A DNA stretch of 6,433 nt from CAYRVX01 sp964642165 (GCA_964642165.1 CAZXOC010000365.1:1-6433); one strand, 5' to 3'. Shown: positions 1 through 6,342, counted from the stretch's first letter. Notes: generated by a model not told the origin, from the letters alone. Program-made: numbers and translations.

Positions 1-51
1 TCCCATGCCGACGATGCGCCGCGGCGTCGGGGCATCGCGGCTACCTGCCAT
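1..51 (-). CDS. possible N-terminus of a truncated downstream gene
   Basis: Reading leftward from an ATG at position 51, 17 codons stay open to the window edge and translate to MAGSRDAPTPRRIVGMG. The tail RRIVGMG looks like the first beta-strand of a nucleotide- or sugar-binding fold, as in pfkB-type sugar kinases or Rossmann enzymes, but it is far too short to assign a family. There is no clear Shine-Dalgarno sequence ahead of the ATG; the bases just upstream are pyrimidine-rich on this strand. An alternative ATG at position 35 lies in a different frame. The candidate lies 169 bp downstream of the beta-helix gene on the same strand, so the two could be co-transcribed. The call is tentative. 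Confidence 0.25.
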   Translation of the reverse strand, partial: MAGSRDAPTPRRIVGMG

Positions 52-220
52 CGTAGCGAGGGCGAGGCGATTCCGCAAGGCCGCGCGCGGGCGGATGCGC
101 GGGCGTTCAGTCGCCCGTGTTCGGGGGCTCGGGGAGGCGAGGGGCCTTGGGCGAACAACTTGGCGGCACGCGGCGAGGGCGGCCTCGATGACCGCCAGCG
201 GGCAGAGCGGGGCGCGGATC

Positions 221-1468
221 TCACGGGCGCTTCGGGAGCCGTTGGCGCGGTGTCATCGCCTTCACCCAGTCCGGGGGCTTGGGGCGAACGTAGGCGTCCG
301 CCCCGATGCCTTGGAGCCTGGGGTCCTTCGACGTGACGGCCATGGCGGCCGTGCCGGGCTTCGCCAGGCGCGGGTCCACGTCGTGAACGCCGTCGGTCTC
401 GGGGGCGGGAAGTCGCGGCCGGCTGCCTCCGCCCCGGCGGAACCACGCGTTGCGGCGGAATCGGAACGTCCGCGGCGCCGTGTTCGGGCCGACGTTCACC
501 ACGGCCCCGACGCGGCCGTACACCACGAGGTTGTTCTCGAAGAGCCCGCCGTGACAGGGGCGGAAACGCCCCACCGGCTGCTCCTGGAGGATTCGCAGCG
601 GCCAGCGCTGGGGGAGGTAGATCGTGTTGTGATGGACGTGCCCGCCGCGGGCGGTGGCCCAGGCGACGGCGGCGCGGCTGCCGACGAAGCGGTTGCCCGC
701 GACGGTGATGCGTGTGGCCTCGTAGTCGTCGGGCTTGGGGCGGAAGTACCTCAGGCCGGTGCTGCCGCCGATGTTGACGGCCCGTCCGCCGCCCTGCCGG
801 CCGTCGAAGAACGACGACTGCACCAGGACGTCCGACGAGCCGCCCTTCATCTGGATGCCCGTCGCCTGCGAGAAGCCCGCCTTCGCGACGAAGGTGCAGT
901 CCTCGATGACGCCGTGGTGGCAGCCCACCATGTCGATCGACGAGCCGCCCCAGCCCTCGATCCGGCAGCGCCGCAGGACGAAGTGATCCACCCCGGAGAG
1001 CTTCAGCCCGTCGCGGTTGCCCTTCGGGCCGGTGTCCAGGATCGTGACGTCCTCGAGCACGACGTGATGGGCCGGCGTGTCGAACGAGCCGCCGTCGTCG
1101 ATGTTCATCCCGTTGGCCGGGAAGCCCCGGGCGAGCAGGTTCCTCAGGACCACGTGGCGGCAGTCGCTGAGGTGCATCGCCAGGGGCCCCCCGCGGAACT
1201 GCGGCGGGTCGTTCGGGTCCCGCCCCTCGATGACGATGGCCGCGTCCTTCGCACCGGCCAGCCCGCGCGCGTGGAGCCCGCCCCGGTACGTCCCCGGCGC
1301 GAGCGAGATGGTGGTCCCCGCCCGCGCGGCACTCAGCGCCGCGCGCAGGGAGCGGTCGTCCCGGACGGGCACGACGCGGCGCTGCACCTCGGCCGGCGAG
1401 GCCGTCGCCAACGCCAGCACGAGCCAGACCACCCCGCCCGGGCGCCGCCGACGGGCTGTTTCCTTCAT
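221..1468 (-). CDS. secreted right-handed parallel beta-helix protein (polysaccharide-lyase-like)
   Basis: This 415-aa exported protein probably binds or cleaves a polysaccharide outside the cytoplasm; the substrate is unknown. An Arg-rich n-region (residues 6-9), a hydrophobic stretch (about 12-22) and a likely cleavage site after ASPA (26) form a Sec signal peptide. Residues 38-64 match the usual opening of secreted beta-helix proteins (SLRAALSAARAGTTISLAPG). Residues 75-345 are a run of short strand-turn units with periodic VVLRN, VVLEDV, FVLRRC, GVIEDC, VLVQSS and ITVAGN strands, typical of PbH1 repeats. Conserved-looking patches are NRDGLKLSG (151-159), WGGSSIDMVGCHHG (173-186), MKGGSSD (207-213) and NIGGSTG (232-238). 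The C-terminus (363-400) resembles the closing segment of such proteins. The ATG at 1468 is chosen because GGAGG precedes it by 7 bases and it starts the signal peptide; a 123-residue upstream extension in the same frame lacks both. The fold is well supported, but catalysis is not shown. Confidence 0.9.
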   Translation of the reverse strand: MKETARRRRPGGVVWLVLALATASPAEVQRRVVPVRDDRSLRAALSAARAGTTISLAPGTYRGGLHARGLAGAKDAAIVIEGRDPNDPPQFRGGPLAMHLSDCRHVVLRNLLARGFPANGMNIDDGGSFDTPAHHVVLEDVTILDTGPKGNRDGLKLSGVDHFVLRRCRIEGWGGSSIDMVGCHHGVIEDCTFVAKAGFSQATGIQMKGGSSDVLVQSSFFDGRQGGGRAVNIGGSTGLRYFRPKPDDYEATRITVAGNRFVGSRAAVAWATARGGHVHHNTIYLPQRWPLRILQEQPVGRFRPCHGGLFENNLVVYGRVGAVVNVGPNTAPRTFRFRRNAWFRRGGGSRPRLPAPETDGVHDVDPRLAKPGTAAMAVTSKDPRLQGIGADAYVRPKPPDWVKAMTPRQRLPKRP

Positions 1469-1475
1469 GGGGCCA

Positions 1476-1480
1476 CCTCC
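1476..1480 (-). promoter_or_regulatory. Shine-Dalgarno of the beta-helix gene
   Basis: On the minus strand GGAGG lies 7 bases before the ATG at 1468. It decides the start, because the same frame is open for a further 123 codons upstream without a comparable site. Confidence 0.8.
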
Positions 1481-1521
1481 GCTCACTGTGCAGACCGACA
1501 CCGCCGCGGACGTCTGCGACC

Positions 1522-1549
1522 ATGCTATCGTCTCCCGGGCCCGCGGCAA
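1522..1549 (-). promoter_or_regulatory. candidate sigma-70-like promoter for the beta-helix gene
   Basis: On the minus strand TTGCCG (1549-1544) and TAGCAT (1527-1522) are separated by 16 bases. Each matches the sigma-70 consensus at four of six positions. The implied transcript would start about 45-50 bases before the ATG at 1468. In DNA this GC-rich the AT-containing TAGCAT stands out, but the match is weak and planctomycete promoters are poorly defined. Confidence 0.3.
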
Positions 1550-1599
1550 AGGGATGCCGGGGGCCGGTGATCCCGGCGCTCGGCGTGGGCGTCCGCGAG

Positions 1600-1625
1600 G
1601 GAACCTCGGGGGGCCTCGGCACGTC
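1600..1625 (+). promoter_or_regulatory. candidate ECF-sigma-type promoter for the PEP-CTERM gene
   Basis: GGAAC at 1600-1604 and CGTC at 1622-1625 are separated by 17 bases, which is the usual form of promoters read by extracytoplasmic-function sigma factors (AAC in the -35, CGT in the -10). The implied start would lie near 1632, leaving a leader of about 70 bases before the ATG at 1705. It is the best promoter-like pair in front of this gene. No sigma-factor gene is visible in the window to support it. Confidence 0.35.
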
Positions 1626-1692
1626 TGACATAGAGAGGAACGCGGCCGGCGTGTCGTCGGCAGGTGGGGCAGCACGTGGGCTCCGTGGTTTG

Positions 1693-1699
1693 AAGGAGG
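1693..1699 (+). promoter_or_regulatory. Shine-Dalgarno of the PEP-CTERM gene
   Basis: AAGGAGG, a near-perfect anti-16S complement, lies 5 bases before the ATG at 1705. It fixes the start there rather than at the in-frame ATG at 1522. Confidence 0.85.
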
Positions 1700-1704
1700 C
1701 AGCC

Positions 1705-3057
1705 ATGCGAAGGCGGGAAGACTTCCTGCTCGCGCGGGGCGGCTGGACCCTTGGCGTTGTCGCCTGGATTTGCCTGTGTGTTTCGGCCCCGGCCGCCGTG
1801 ATGACGACCGGCGACGTTCAGCCGAACCCGGCTGCATCCGGCTCGGGTGACGACCTGTACGTGGGCAAGGAGGACGAGGGCACGATGGCCGTCGACGGCG
1901 GCAGCGGCGTCCACTGCAAGGTCGGCTTCGTCGGGTTCAAGTGGTCGGTGGACGGCCTGGTCACCGTGGACGGACCTGGCGCATCGTGGACGATGGCCGA
2001 GCAGCTCTACGTGGGCTTCGACGGCAACGGCCACATGAGCGTTCGCAACGGCGCCGGCGTGACGAACACGTTCTGTCTCATCGCAGACGATCACCGCTCC
2101 GTGAGCGGCGTGACCGTGAGCGGGCGGGGGTCCACCTGGACCAGCACGGGCAACCTGTACGTCGGCTTCGACGGGGCGGGCGCGATGACGGTCGAGCAGG
2201 GAGCGGCGGTCACCTGCGCGCAGGGCATGATCGGCGACAAGTTCGGTTCCTCCGGGCAGGTCACCATCACGGGCGGGCAATCCCGATGGACCAACACCAC
2301 CGGCCTGGTGATCGGCTACGCGGGAGAGGGCAGCCTGCGGGTCGAGGACGGCGCTTCGCTGGCCAGCGCGACGTGCACCCTCGGCAGCGTCTTCGAAGAC
2401 GCCGTCGGCCTGGCGGTGATCCGCGGGCCCGGGGCGACCTGGACCACCCAGGGCTACCTGACGATCGGCTTTGCGGGACAGGGCAGCGTGGTGATCGAAG
2501 ACGGCGCCGCCGTCACGAACGCCCGCGGGCGCCTCGCCGGCCGGGTCGGCTCCACCGGAGAGGTCACCGTGATCGGTCCGGGCTCGTCCTGGCACTGCGG
2601 GGGCAACGTGGAGGTCGCCTATGCGGGCTTCGGCCGGCTGAAGCTCATCAACGGCGGCTCGGTCCGCACGGACGCCGACGCGTGGTTCGCCGAGGAGGAG
2701 GACGCCGTCGGCGAGATCTGGTTCGCCATCGGTCCCGACGGCAGCGGCCGGCTCGACGTCGCCGGCGACCTGGTGCTCAACAGGGGCGGGCACGACCGGC
2801 TGAAGGTCACGCTGGAGGCCGGCTTCACGCCGACGCGCGGCCAGACGTACGATCTGATCGACTGGGACGGCGCGCTGGCCGGCAGGTTCGACGCCGTCGA
2901 GCTGGAGGCGCTGCCGGGGGGCCTCCTCTGGGACACGTCCAGCCTCCACGTCGACGGCACGGTCCGCGTCGTGCCCGAGCCGGCGGCGCTGCTGCTGGCG
3001 GGCATGGGGGCGCTGGCCCTTCGCCGTCGCCGCGCCCGCCGCGCGCGGCGCGCCTGA
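1705..3057 (+). CDS. PEP-CTERM protein with tandem T5SS/PEP-CTERM-associated repeats
   Basis: This 450-aa exported protein is predicted to be processed by an exosortase at its C-terminal PEP motif and then placed on the surface or in the extracellular matrix. Residues 1-31 are a signal peptide: basic MRRR start, hydrophobic core at about 15-27, likely cleavage after APA. Residues 51-355 hold six repeats of about 50 aa with the pattern LYVGF-G-G-M-V--GA-VT, then GS-G-VTV-GPGS-WT, which matches the T5SS/PEP-CTERM-associated repeat family (TIGR04393 by recall). Residues 356-420 are the usual closing domain, with FTPTRGQTYDLIDWDG and GGLLWDTSSLHVDGT. VPEP (423-426), a hydrophobic span (427-439) and an Arg-rich tail (440-449) form the sorting signal. 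The ATG at 1705 has a strong Shine-Dalgarno sequence and opens the signal peptide; the frame extends upstream to 1522 without either. Its stop abuts that of the convergent large gene. The role is probably structural or adhesive; no catalytic motif is visible. Confidence 0.93.
   Translation: MRRREDFLLARGGWTLGVVAWICLCVSAPAAVMTTGDVQPNPAASGSGDDLYVGKEDEGTMAVDGGSGVHCKVGFVGFKWSVDGLVTVDGPGASWTMAEQLYVGFDGNGHMSVRNGAGVTNTFCLIADDHRSVSGVTVSGRGSTWTSTGNLYVGFDGAGAMTVEQGAAVTCAQGMIGDKFGSSGQVTITGGQSRWTNTTGLVIGYAGEGSLRVEDGASLASATCTLGSVFEDAVGLAVIRGPGATWTTQGYLTIGFAGQGSVVIEDGAAVTNARGRLAGRVGSTGEVTVIGPGSSWHCGGNVEVAYAGFGRLKLINGGSVRTDADAWFAEEEDAVGEIWFAIGPDGSGRLDVAGDLVLNRGGHDRLKVTLEAGFTPTRGQTYDLIDWDGALAGRFDAVELEALPGGLLWDTSSLHVDGTVRVVPEPAALLLAGMGALALRRRRARRARRA
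1855..2769 (+). repeat. six tandem ~50-aa repeats within the PEP-CTERM protein
   Basis: Units begin at the LYVG-like strand. R1 is 1855-2004, R2 2005-2154, R3 2155-2304 (50 codons each), R4 2305-2457 (51 codons), R5 2458-2607 (50 codons) and R6 2608-2769 (54 codons, degenerate). R2 and R3 both open with LYVGFDG, and R1 to R5 each keep a W near the end of the unit in the context S/T-x-W (T-W in R4). R6 keeps the glycine-rich opening but lacks the W. DNA identity is local only, for example around the LYVGFDG codons of R2 and R3, so the repeats are old rather than freshly amplified. Confidence 0.85.
2971..3054 (+). other. PEP-CTERM exosortase sorting signal
   Basis: The last 28 residues read VPEP, then a hydrophobic stretch AALLLAGMGALAL, then a tail of Arg and Ala (RRRRARRARRA). 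This tripartite form is the recognition signal for exosortases of the EpsH/XrtA type. The Arg-rich codons create near-palindromic GC runs, including a perfect 14-bp palindrome at 3037-3050, which the protein sequence is enough to explain. Confidence 0.9.
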
Positions 3058-6000
3058 TCACCCCCCGGCCGCGTGCCTCTCCGGCGGCTGGAGCGTCACG
3101 CGGACGCGGAGCGGCATCGTCAGCGGCTCGCCGCACCGGAACGTCGCGGCGTGCTCGCCCGCCGGCAGGGCGACGTCGGGGGCCTTCGCCGGGAGGATCT
3201 GCGCCTCGGGCAGCGGGGGGCCGAATCGCCGCACCGGCTCGCCCGGGCGGAAGAGCAGGTACTGCCCTTCGCCCAACGTGCCCTTCCAGGCGAAGCGGCA
3301 CCCGGCCAGCTCGACCCGCGGATCTCGCACGGTGCGGACGTCCAGGGCCGGCAGCGCCTTGACGTCATCGAGGCCGCAAGAAACGGTCGCGCCGGCCGGC
3401 AGGCCGTTGTAGTAGAGGCCAAGCCAGCTCACGCGGGCGTAGTCGATGCGGTCCTTCGTTGGGCGGGCCAACTGCTGGTAGCGCCAGCCGGTGAAGTCGT
3501 TGGCGACGTAGTAGTCCTGCGCGGCGCGGTCGTCGCGGAGCTGGAGCTTGAGCGACCCGCCCTTGCCGTCGCCGCGCAGCCAGAAGCCGACGGCCTTGTG
3601 GCGGCTCAGGTCCACGGGCGGGTCGAAGCGCCTGCCCACGTAGGACCAGCCCCCCGCGACGGCCAGCGAGCTGGCGGCCGTATAGACCGCGCACCGCCGG
3701 CCCTCGCGGGCGCCGTCGGCGAGGCTCTCCAGGCGCTGCGCAACGCCGGGGCGAACCGACCGGGCGGCGTAGGGCGCGAGGTCGTCGAACGTCTCCAACG
3801 CGACCGCTTGCGGGGACCGATACGCCGGGCCCGGGCGGAGCCACCTCCCGCCGGCGGCATGGACCCACACGCCGATGCGCGCCGGGCCCTGCCGCACGCG
3901 GACCGGCCAGACGTTTCCGCGCCCGTCGACGGCCGTCACCTCGCGCCACGGCTCGTAGACGACGCGCTGGAAGGCGCTGCCAGCGCCCTGCCCCACCAGG
4001 CGGTACTCGCGGCGCTTGTCCCGAAGCTGCACGCGGCGCTTCGGGTCCATCTTGCCGGCGAGGGCCTTGTCGATGCGCAGGCGCGCCCGCATGTCCGGGC
4101 CGACACGCCCGCTCAGGCGAAGCTTCTCGTAGCGGGCGATGAGGTCGAGGATCTCGCCCGTGAAGGGATGCCGCGCCGCCGCCGCGGGCGAGACCTGGAA
4201 CGACATCGACGCGCCGTAGCCGATCGTCGCGCCGAGGACGTACTCGTACATGTCCGGCGTCGCGCGGGTGTCGTAGCCGTAGTACCAGCCGATGTCCAGC
4301 GGCATCGAGTTGCGTGCGAGCGAGTCGAACCAGCTCGAGCGCTCGTCGAGATAGCCCTTGATGTCGCCGTGACCGTCCGCCGAGGCGCTGCGGGCCATCA
4401 GGTGCCAGGAGTAGTGGCTGGCGCTGCTGGCCTGGAGCAGCATGTGCTTGTTGGCGAGCTCGTCGTAGAAGGCCTTGTGCAGCACCGCGTTGTAGTACCA
4501 AGGATCCCCCTGGAGCCGCTCGGAGCCGTCGAAGTACAGCATGTCGGCGCCGACGGCGTTGGCGACCTTGGCGAAGTTCGCCGCCGCCTCGGCCAGCAGC
4601 GACGTGTCCATGTCGAAAAGGAAGTAGCCGTAGCTCTTGCGCAGGTGGTCGATGCGCTCGCCCTTCGGGTGCGGGGCGGGCTTCGTCCCGAGGTAGCCCC
4701 GGCGGCAGTGGCGAAAGCCCGGCGGCGCCTCCGTGCAGCGCCGCCCGTAGAGGATCAGCTCGCGCCCGATCTGGATGACGGCCCCGCGACCGAGGTAGCC
4801 GCCGTCCTCGGCGGGGAAGTCCTCCGGCGGCGAGGCGGTGGGCAGGAAGTCGGCCGTGGCGTCCACGTCCGCGCCGAGCCGCGCGAAGGCGTCCCGGACG
4901 AGGCGATCGTCGGGGACGGGCGTCAGGTAGGCATCGGGCGGGTAGATGGACGGGCCCAGGAAGTGCAGCCCGACGCGGAAGCCCGCCTGCCTGAACCGCC
5001 GCACCGTGCGTGTCAGGGCCTCCAGCCCGCCGGGGAAGTTACGGCGGTTGATCTCGTAGTGCCCCGTCGCCCGGCACCACGAGCCCTGGCCGATGAGGAT
5101 CATGTGGAAGCCGCCGCGCCGCGCGATGGCCAGCGCCCGGTCGAACTGCGACTCCGAGAAGCGCGTCAGGAAGAAGTACGATCGCCGGATCCAGGGCGAG
5201 CGCTTGTTCCACACGCCGCCCGGGCGCGGGCTCGGCAGGCCGGCGACCGGCTGCATCCGCTCCACCGTCGCGAGGAAGTCGTCCTCCCGGCAGGCGATCA
5301 CCGCCAGCCGCGCCGGCTCGATGCCGTGACGGTCGTACGTCTCGGCCGTGAGCGTGTGGGTGGTCGGCGACCACAGCGGGCTGTGCGGGTCCTCGAAGTC
5401 CTCCAGGACGACGACCCGCTCGCGCCCGTCGCGCCGGAGGACCGCCTCGACGTGGTCGATCCGGCACTCGACGCGCCGGGCGGGCGGCAGGCCGTTGTAG
5501 TAGAAGTTGATCGTCCGGACGCGGTCGTAGCGCAGCGTGTTGACGGGGCAGTCGGTCAGCGTCACCTGGCGCCACCCGGTGAAGTCGATGGGGACGTAGT
5601 TGTCGCGGTAGCCGCCGGCGCCGTCGTAGAGCTGGATCTTGAGCTGCTCGCCCCGCCCGTCACCGTGCACCCAGGCGCGGAGGGCCTTGCAGCCGGTCAG
5701 GTCCAGCGGCCTGGGGAGGGCGCGTCCCCGAACGCTCCATCCGCCGGGCCTGGCGTCGCTCGTGGCGGCGAATCGCGCCGCCCCACGCCCGACCTTCGCG
5801 CCCCGCTCCAGCCGGGCGAACTCGTGCCGGCAGCCGGGGCGGTCGGCGCGGTAGCTGCCGAAACGATCGGCGAACGCCCGGACGTTGGGCACGGCGGCCA
5901 TCACGGCCAGGGCGTGCCCGCCGAACTGCGCCGCATTGAGCAGCCCGGAGACGCGGGCCTTCGGCGGCGCCGCCAGGCGCCAGAGCGTCAGCCGCCGCAC

Positions 6001-6342
6001 GCGGTGGGGGCAGTCCAGCCGCCGCATCGCCAGCACGCAGAAGCCGCGGCGGCAGGTCACCTGGAACTCGGCGCGGGCCCCGCCGCGGAAGGCGACGCTC
6101 AGCCGCCGCCCCGACAGCGAGACGGACGTCGGCAGGTGCGTGCCCGCGTCGGTCTCCAGGGCCAGCGCCGGGCGGGCCGTCGCCGGCGATGCCTCGCCGT
6201 CGGCGAAGCGAACCGCCGCCACGCGTCCCGCATCGTCGAGCGTCAGCTTCGCCGTCTCCAGGTCCAGCGTGGCCTGACCTGCGCAGGGCGCCGCCAGCAG
6301 CGCTACCGCCAGCACCACGCCGCACGCCTTTCCCGTCATCAT
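3058..6342 (-). CDS. large secreted glycoside-hydrolase-like multidomain protein
   Basis: This 1094-aa exported protein is best read as a carbohydrate-active enzyme of unassigned family. Residues 1-24 form a Sec signal peptide (hydrophobic core about 8-19). Residues 25-125 are beta-rich, like the N-terminal sandwich that precedes many alpha-glycosidase barrels. Residues 184-302 and 881-1000 are two copies of a carbohydrate-binding-like module. Residues 385-735 look like a TIM barrel: FHMILIGQGSW (412-422), a helix with FPGGLEALTRTVRRFRQAGF then RVGLHFL (436-462), GADMLYFDGSE (598-608) and PLDIGWYYGYD (681-691). A beta insert occupies about 498-568. D605 and E608 are the most nucleophile-like acids; D577, D579, D660 and D683 are others. 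Residues 1001-1094 are a beta-rich tail. The ATG at 6342 is preferred over the in-frame GTG at 6348, because that GTG lies inside the Shine-Dalgarno sequence. Enzyme activity is inferred, not shown. Confidence 0.88.
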   Translation of the reverse strand: MMTGKACGVVLAVALLAAPCAGQATLDLETAKLTLDDAGRVAAVRFADGEASPATARPALALETDAGTHLPTSVSLSGRRLSVAFRGGARAEFQVTCRRGFCVLAMRRLDCPHRVRRLTLWRLAAPPKARVSGLLNAAQFGGHALAVMAAVPNVRAFADRFGSYRADRPGCRHEFARLERGAKVGRGAARFAATSDARPGGWSVRGRALPRPLDLTGCKALRAWVHGDGRGEQLKIQLYDGAGGYRDNYVPIDFTGWRQVTLTDCPVNTLRYDRVRTINFYYNGLPPARRVECRIDHVEAVLRRDGRERVVVLEDFEDPHSPLWSPTTHTLTAETYDRHGIEPARLAVIACREDDFLATVERMQPVAGLPSPRPGGVWNKRSPWIRRSYFFLTRFSESQFDRALAIARRGGFHMILIGQGSWCRATGHYEINRRNFPGGLEALTRTVRRFRQAGFRVGLHFLGPSIYPPDAYLTPVPDDRLVRDAFARLGADVDATADFLPTASPPEDFPAEDGGYLGRGAVIQIGRELILYGRRCTEAPPGFRHCRRGYLGTKPAPHPKGERIDHLRKSYGYFLFDMDTSLLAEAAANFAKVANAVGADMLYFDGSERLQGDPWYYNAVLHKAFYDELANKHMLLQASSASHYSWHLMARSASADGHGDIKGYLDERSSWFDSLARNSMPLDIGWYYGYDTRATPDMYEYVLGATIGYGASMSFQVSPAAAARHPFTGEILDLIARYEKLRLSGRVGPDMRARLRIDKALAGKMDPKRRVQLRDKRREYRLVGQGAGSAFQRVVYEPWREVTAVDGRGNVWPVRVRQGPARIGVWVHAAGGRWLRPGPAYRSPQAVALETFDDLAPYAARSVRPGVAQRLESLADGAREGRRCAVYTAASSLAVAGGWSYVGRRFDPPVDLSRHKAVGFWLRGDGKGGSLKLQLRDDRAAQDYYVANDFTGWRYQQLARPTKDRIDYARVSWLGLYYNGLPAGATVSCGLDDVKALPALDVRTVRDPRVELAGCRFAWKGTLGEGQYLLFRPGEPVRRFGPPLPEAQILPAKAPDVALPAGEHAATFRCGEPLTMPLRVRVTLQPPERHAAGG
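3343..3702 (-). repeat. C-terminal copy of the duplicated binding-like module (module B)
   Basis: This stretch encodes residues 881-1000 of the large protein. It carries GGWSYVGRRF, DLSRHKAVGFW, GDGKGGSLKLQL, DFTGWR (949-954) and YYNGLP (977-982), ending in a LDDVKAL strand. The order of motifs resembles beta-jelly-roll modules of the CBM11/CIA30 type, where a short GDG turn and a W in FTGW are typical. It lies directly after the barrel and its linker. Confidence 0.7.
4138..5190 (-). other. TIM-barrel-like core of the large secreted protein
   Basis: These bases encode residues 385-735. The alternation of a hydrophobic strand, a loop rich in aromatic and acidic residues and an amphipathic helix is that of a beta/alpha barrel. 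Visible strands include MILIGQG, FRVGLHFLG, YGYFLFDMD, ADMLYFDGSE, HMLLQASS and LDIGWYYGYD. The order and the FDGSE motif recall retaining alpha-glycosidase superfamilies (GH27/31/36-like), but I cannot place it in any one. Confidence 0.6.
4639..4851 (-). other. small beta-domain inserted into the barrel
   Basis: Residues 498-568 break the barrel after its second or third strand. The segment reads as short beta-strands with IQIGRELILYG (523-533), CRRGYLGTKPAPHPKGERI (546-564) and HLR. The pattern I-IG-ELI-Y, then RG--GT---H--G, is the one seen in small beta units of secreted and virion-type proteins. Its role is unknown; it could shape a substrate cleft. Confidence 0.5.
5437..5793 (-). repeat. 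N-terminal copy of the duplicated binding-like module (module A)
   Basis: This stretch encodes residues 184-302 of the large protein. It carries GGWSVRGRAL, DLTGCKALRAW, GDGRGEQLKIQL, DFTGWR (253-258) and YYNGLP (281-286), ending in an IDHVEAVL strand. DFTGWR and YYNGLP are 28 residues apart, exactly as in module B. A 20-base identity at 5485-5504 matches 3397-3416 in module B. Confidence 0.7.

Noticed and set aside
107..220. Same-frame continuation of 37 codons after the stop of the beta-helix gene
   Set aside because: The translation is Pro- and Arg-rich with no resemblance to a beta-helix. The protein already ends with a typical closing segment, so readthrough or a broken C-terminus is unlikely.
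5..1570. A 521-codon open frame on the plus strand opposite the beta-helix gene
   Set aside because: Its product is low-complexity Arg, Ala, Gly and Pro with no signal peptide or domain. Long antisense frames are expected opposite genes this GC-rich, and the opposite strand has a coherent protein with a Shine-Dalgarno sequence.
1490..1577. Short inverted repeats in the divergent region (GCAGAC 1490-1495 with GTCTGC 1512-1517; GCCGGG 1556-1561 with CCCGGC 1572-1577)
   Set aside because: Six-base arms are common by chance in such GC-rich DNA, and there is no T-run or repeated operator pattern to support a terminator or binding site.
1617..1633. Possible sigma-54 promoter (CGGCAC then five bases) upstream of the PEP-CTERM gene
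   Set aside because: Sigma-54 control is known for some PEP-CTERM genes, but the -12 element here is ACAT rather than TTGC, and the essential GC is missing.
1525..2949. A 474-codon open frame on the minus strand opposite the PEP-CTERM gene
   Set aside because: It mirrors the repeats of the real gene and has no recognisable domain or ribosome site; it is a shadow of GC-biased codons.
3037..3054. Perfect GC palindromes near the end of the PEP-CTERM gene as a possible terminator
   Set aside because: They fall in codons for the Arg/Ala tail of the sorting signal, with no T-run on either strand; codon bias explains them.
1941..3362. A 473-codon plus-strand frame overlapping the PEP-CTERM gene and running into the large gene
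   Set aside because: The product is mostly Arg, Gly and Ala and crosses the clear convergent junction, so it is a frame-shifted shadow.
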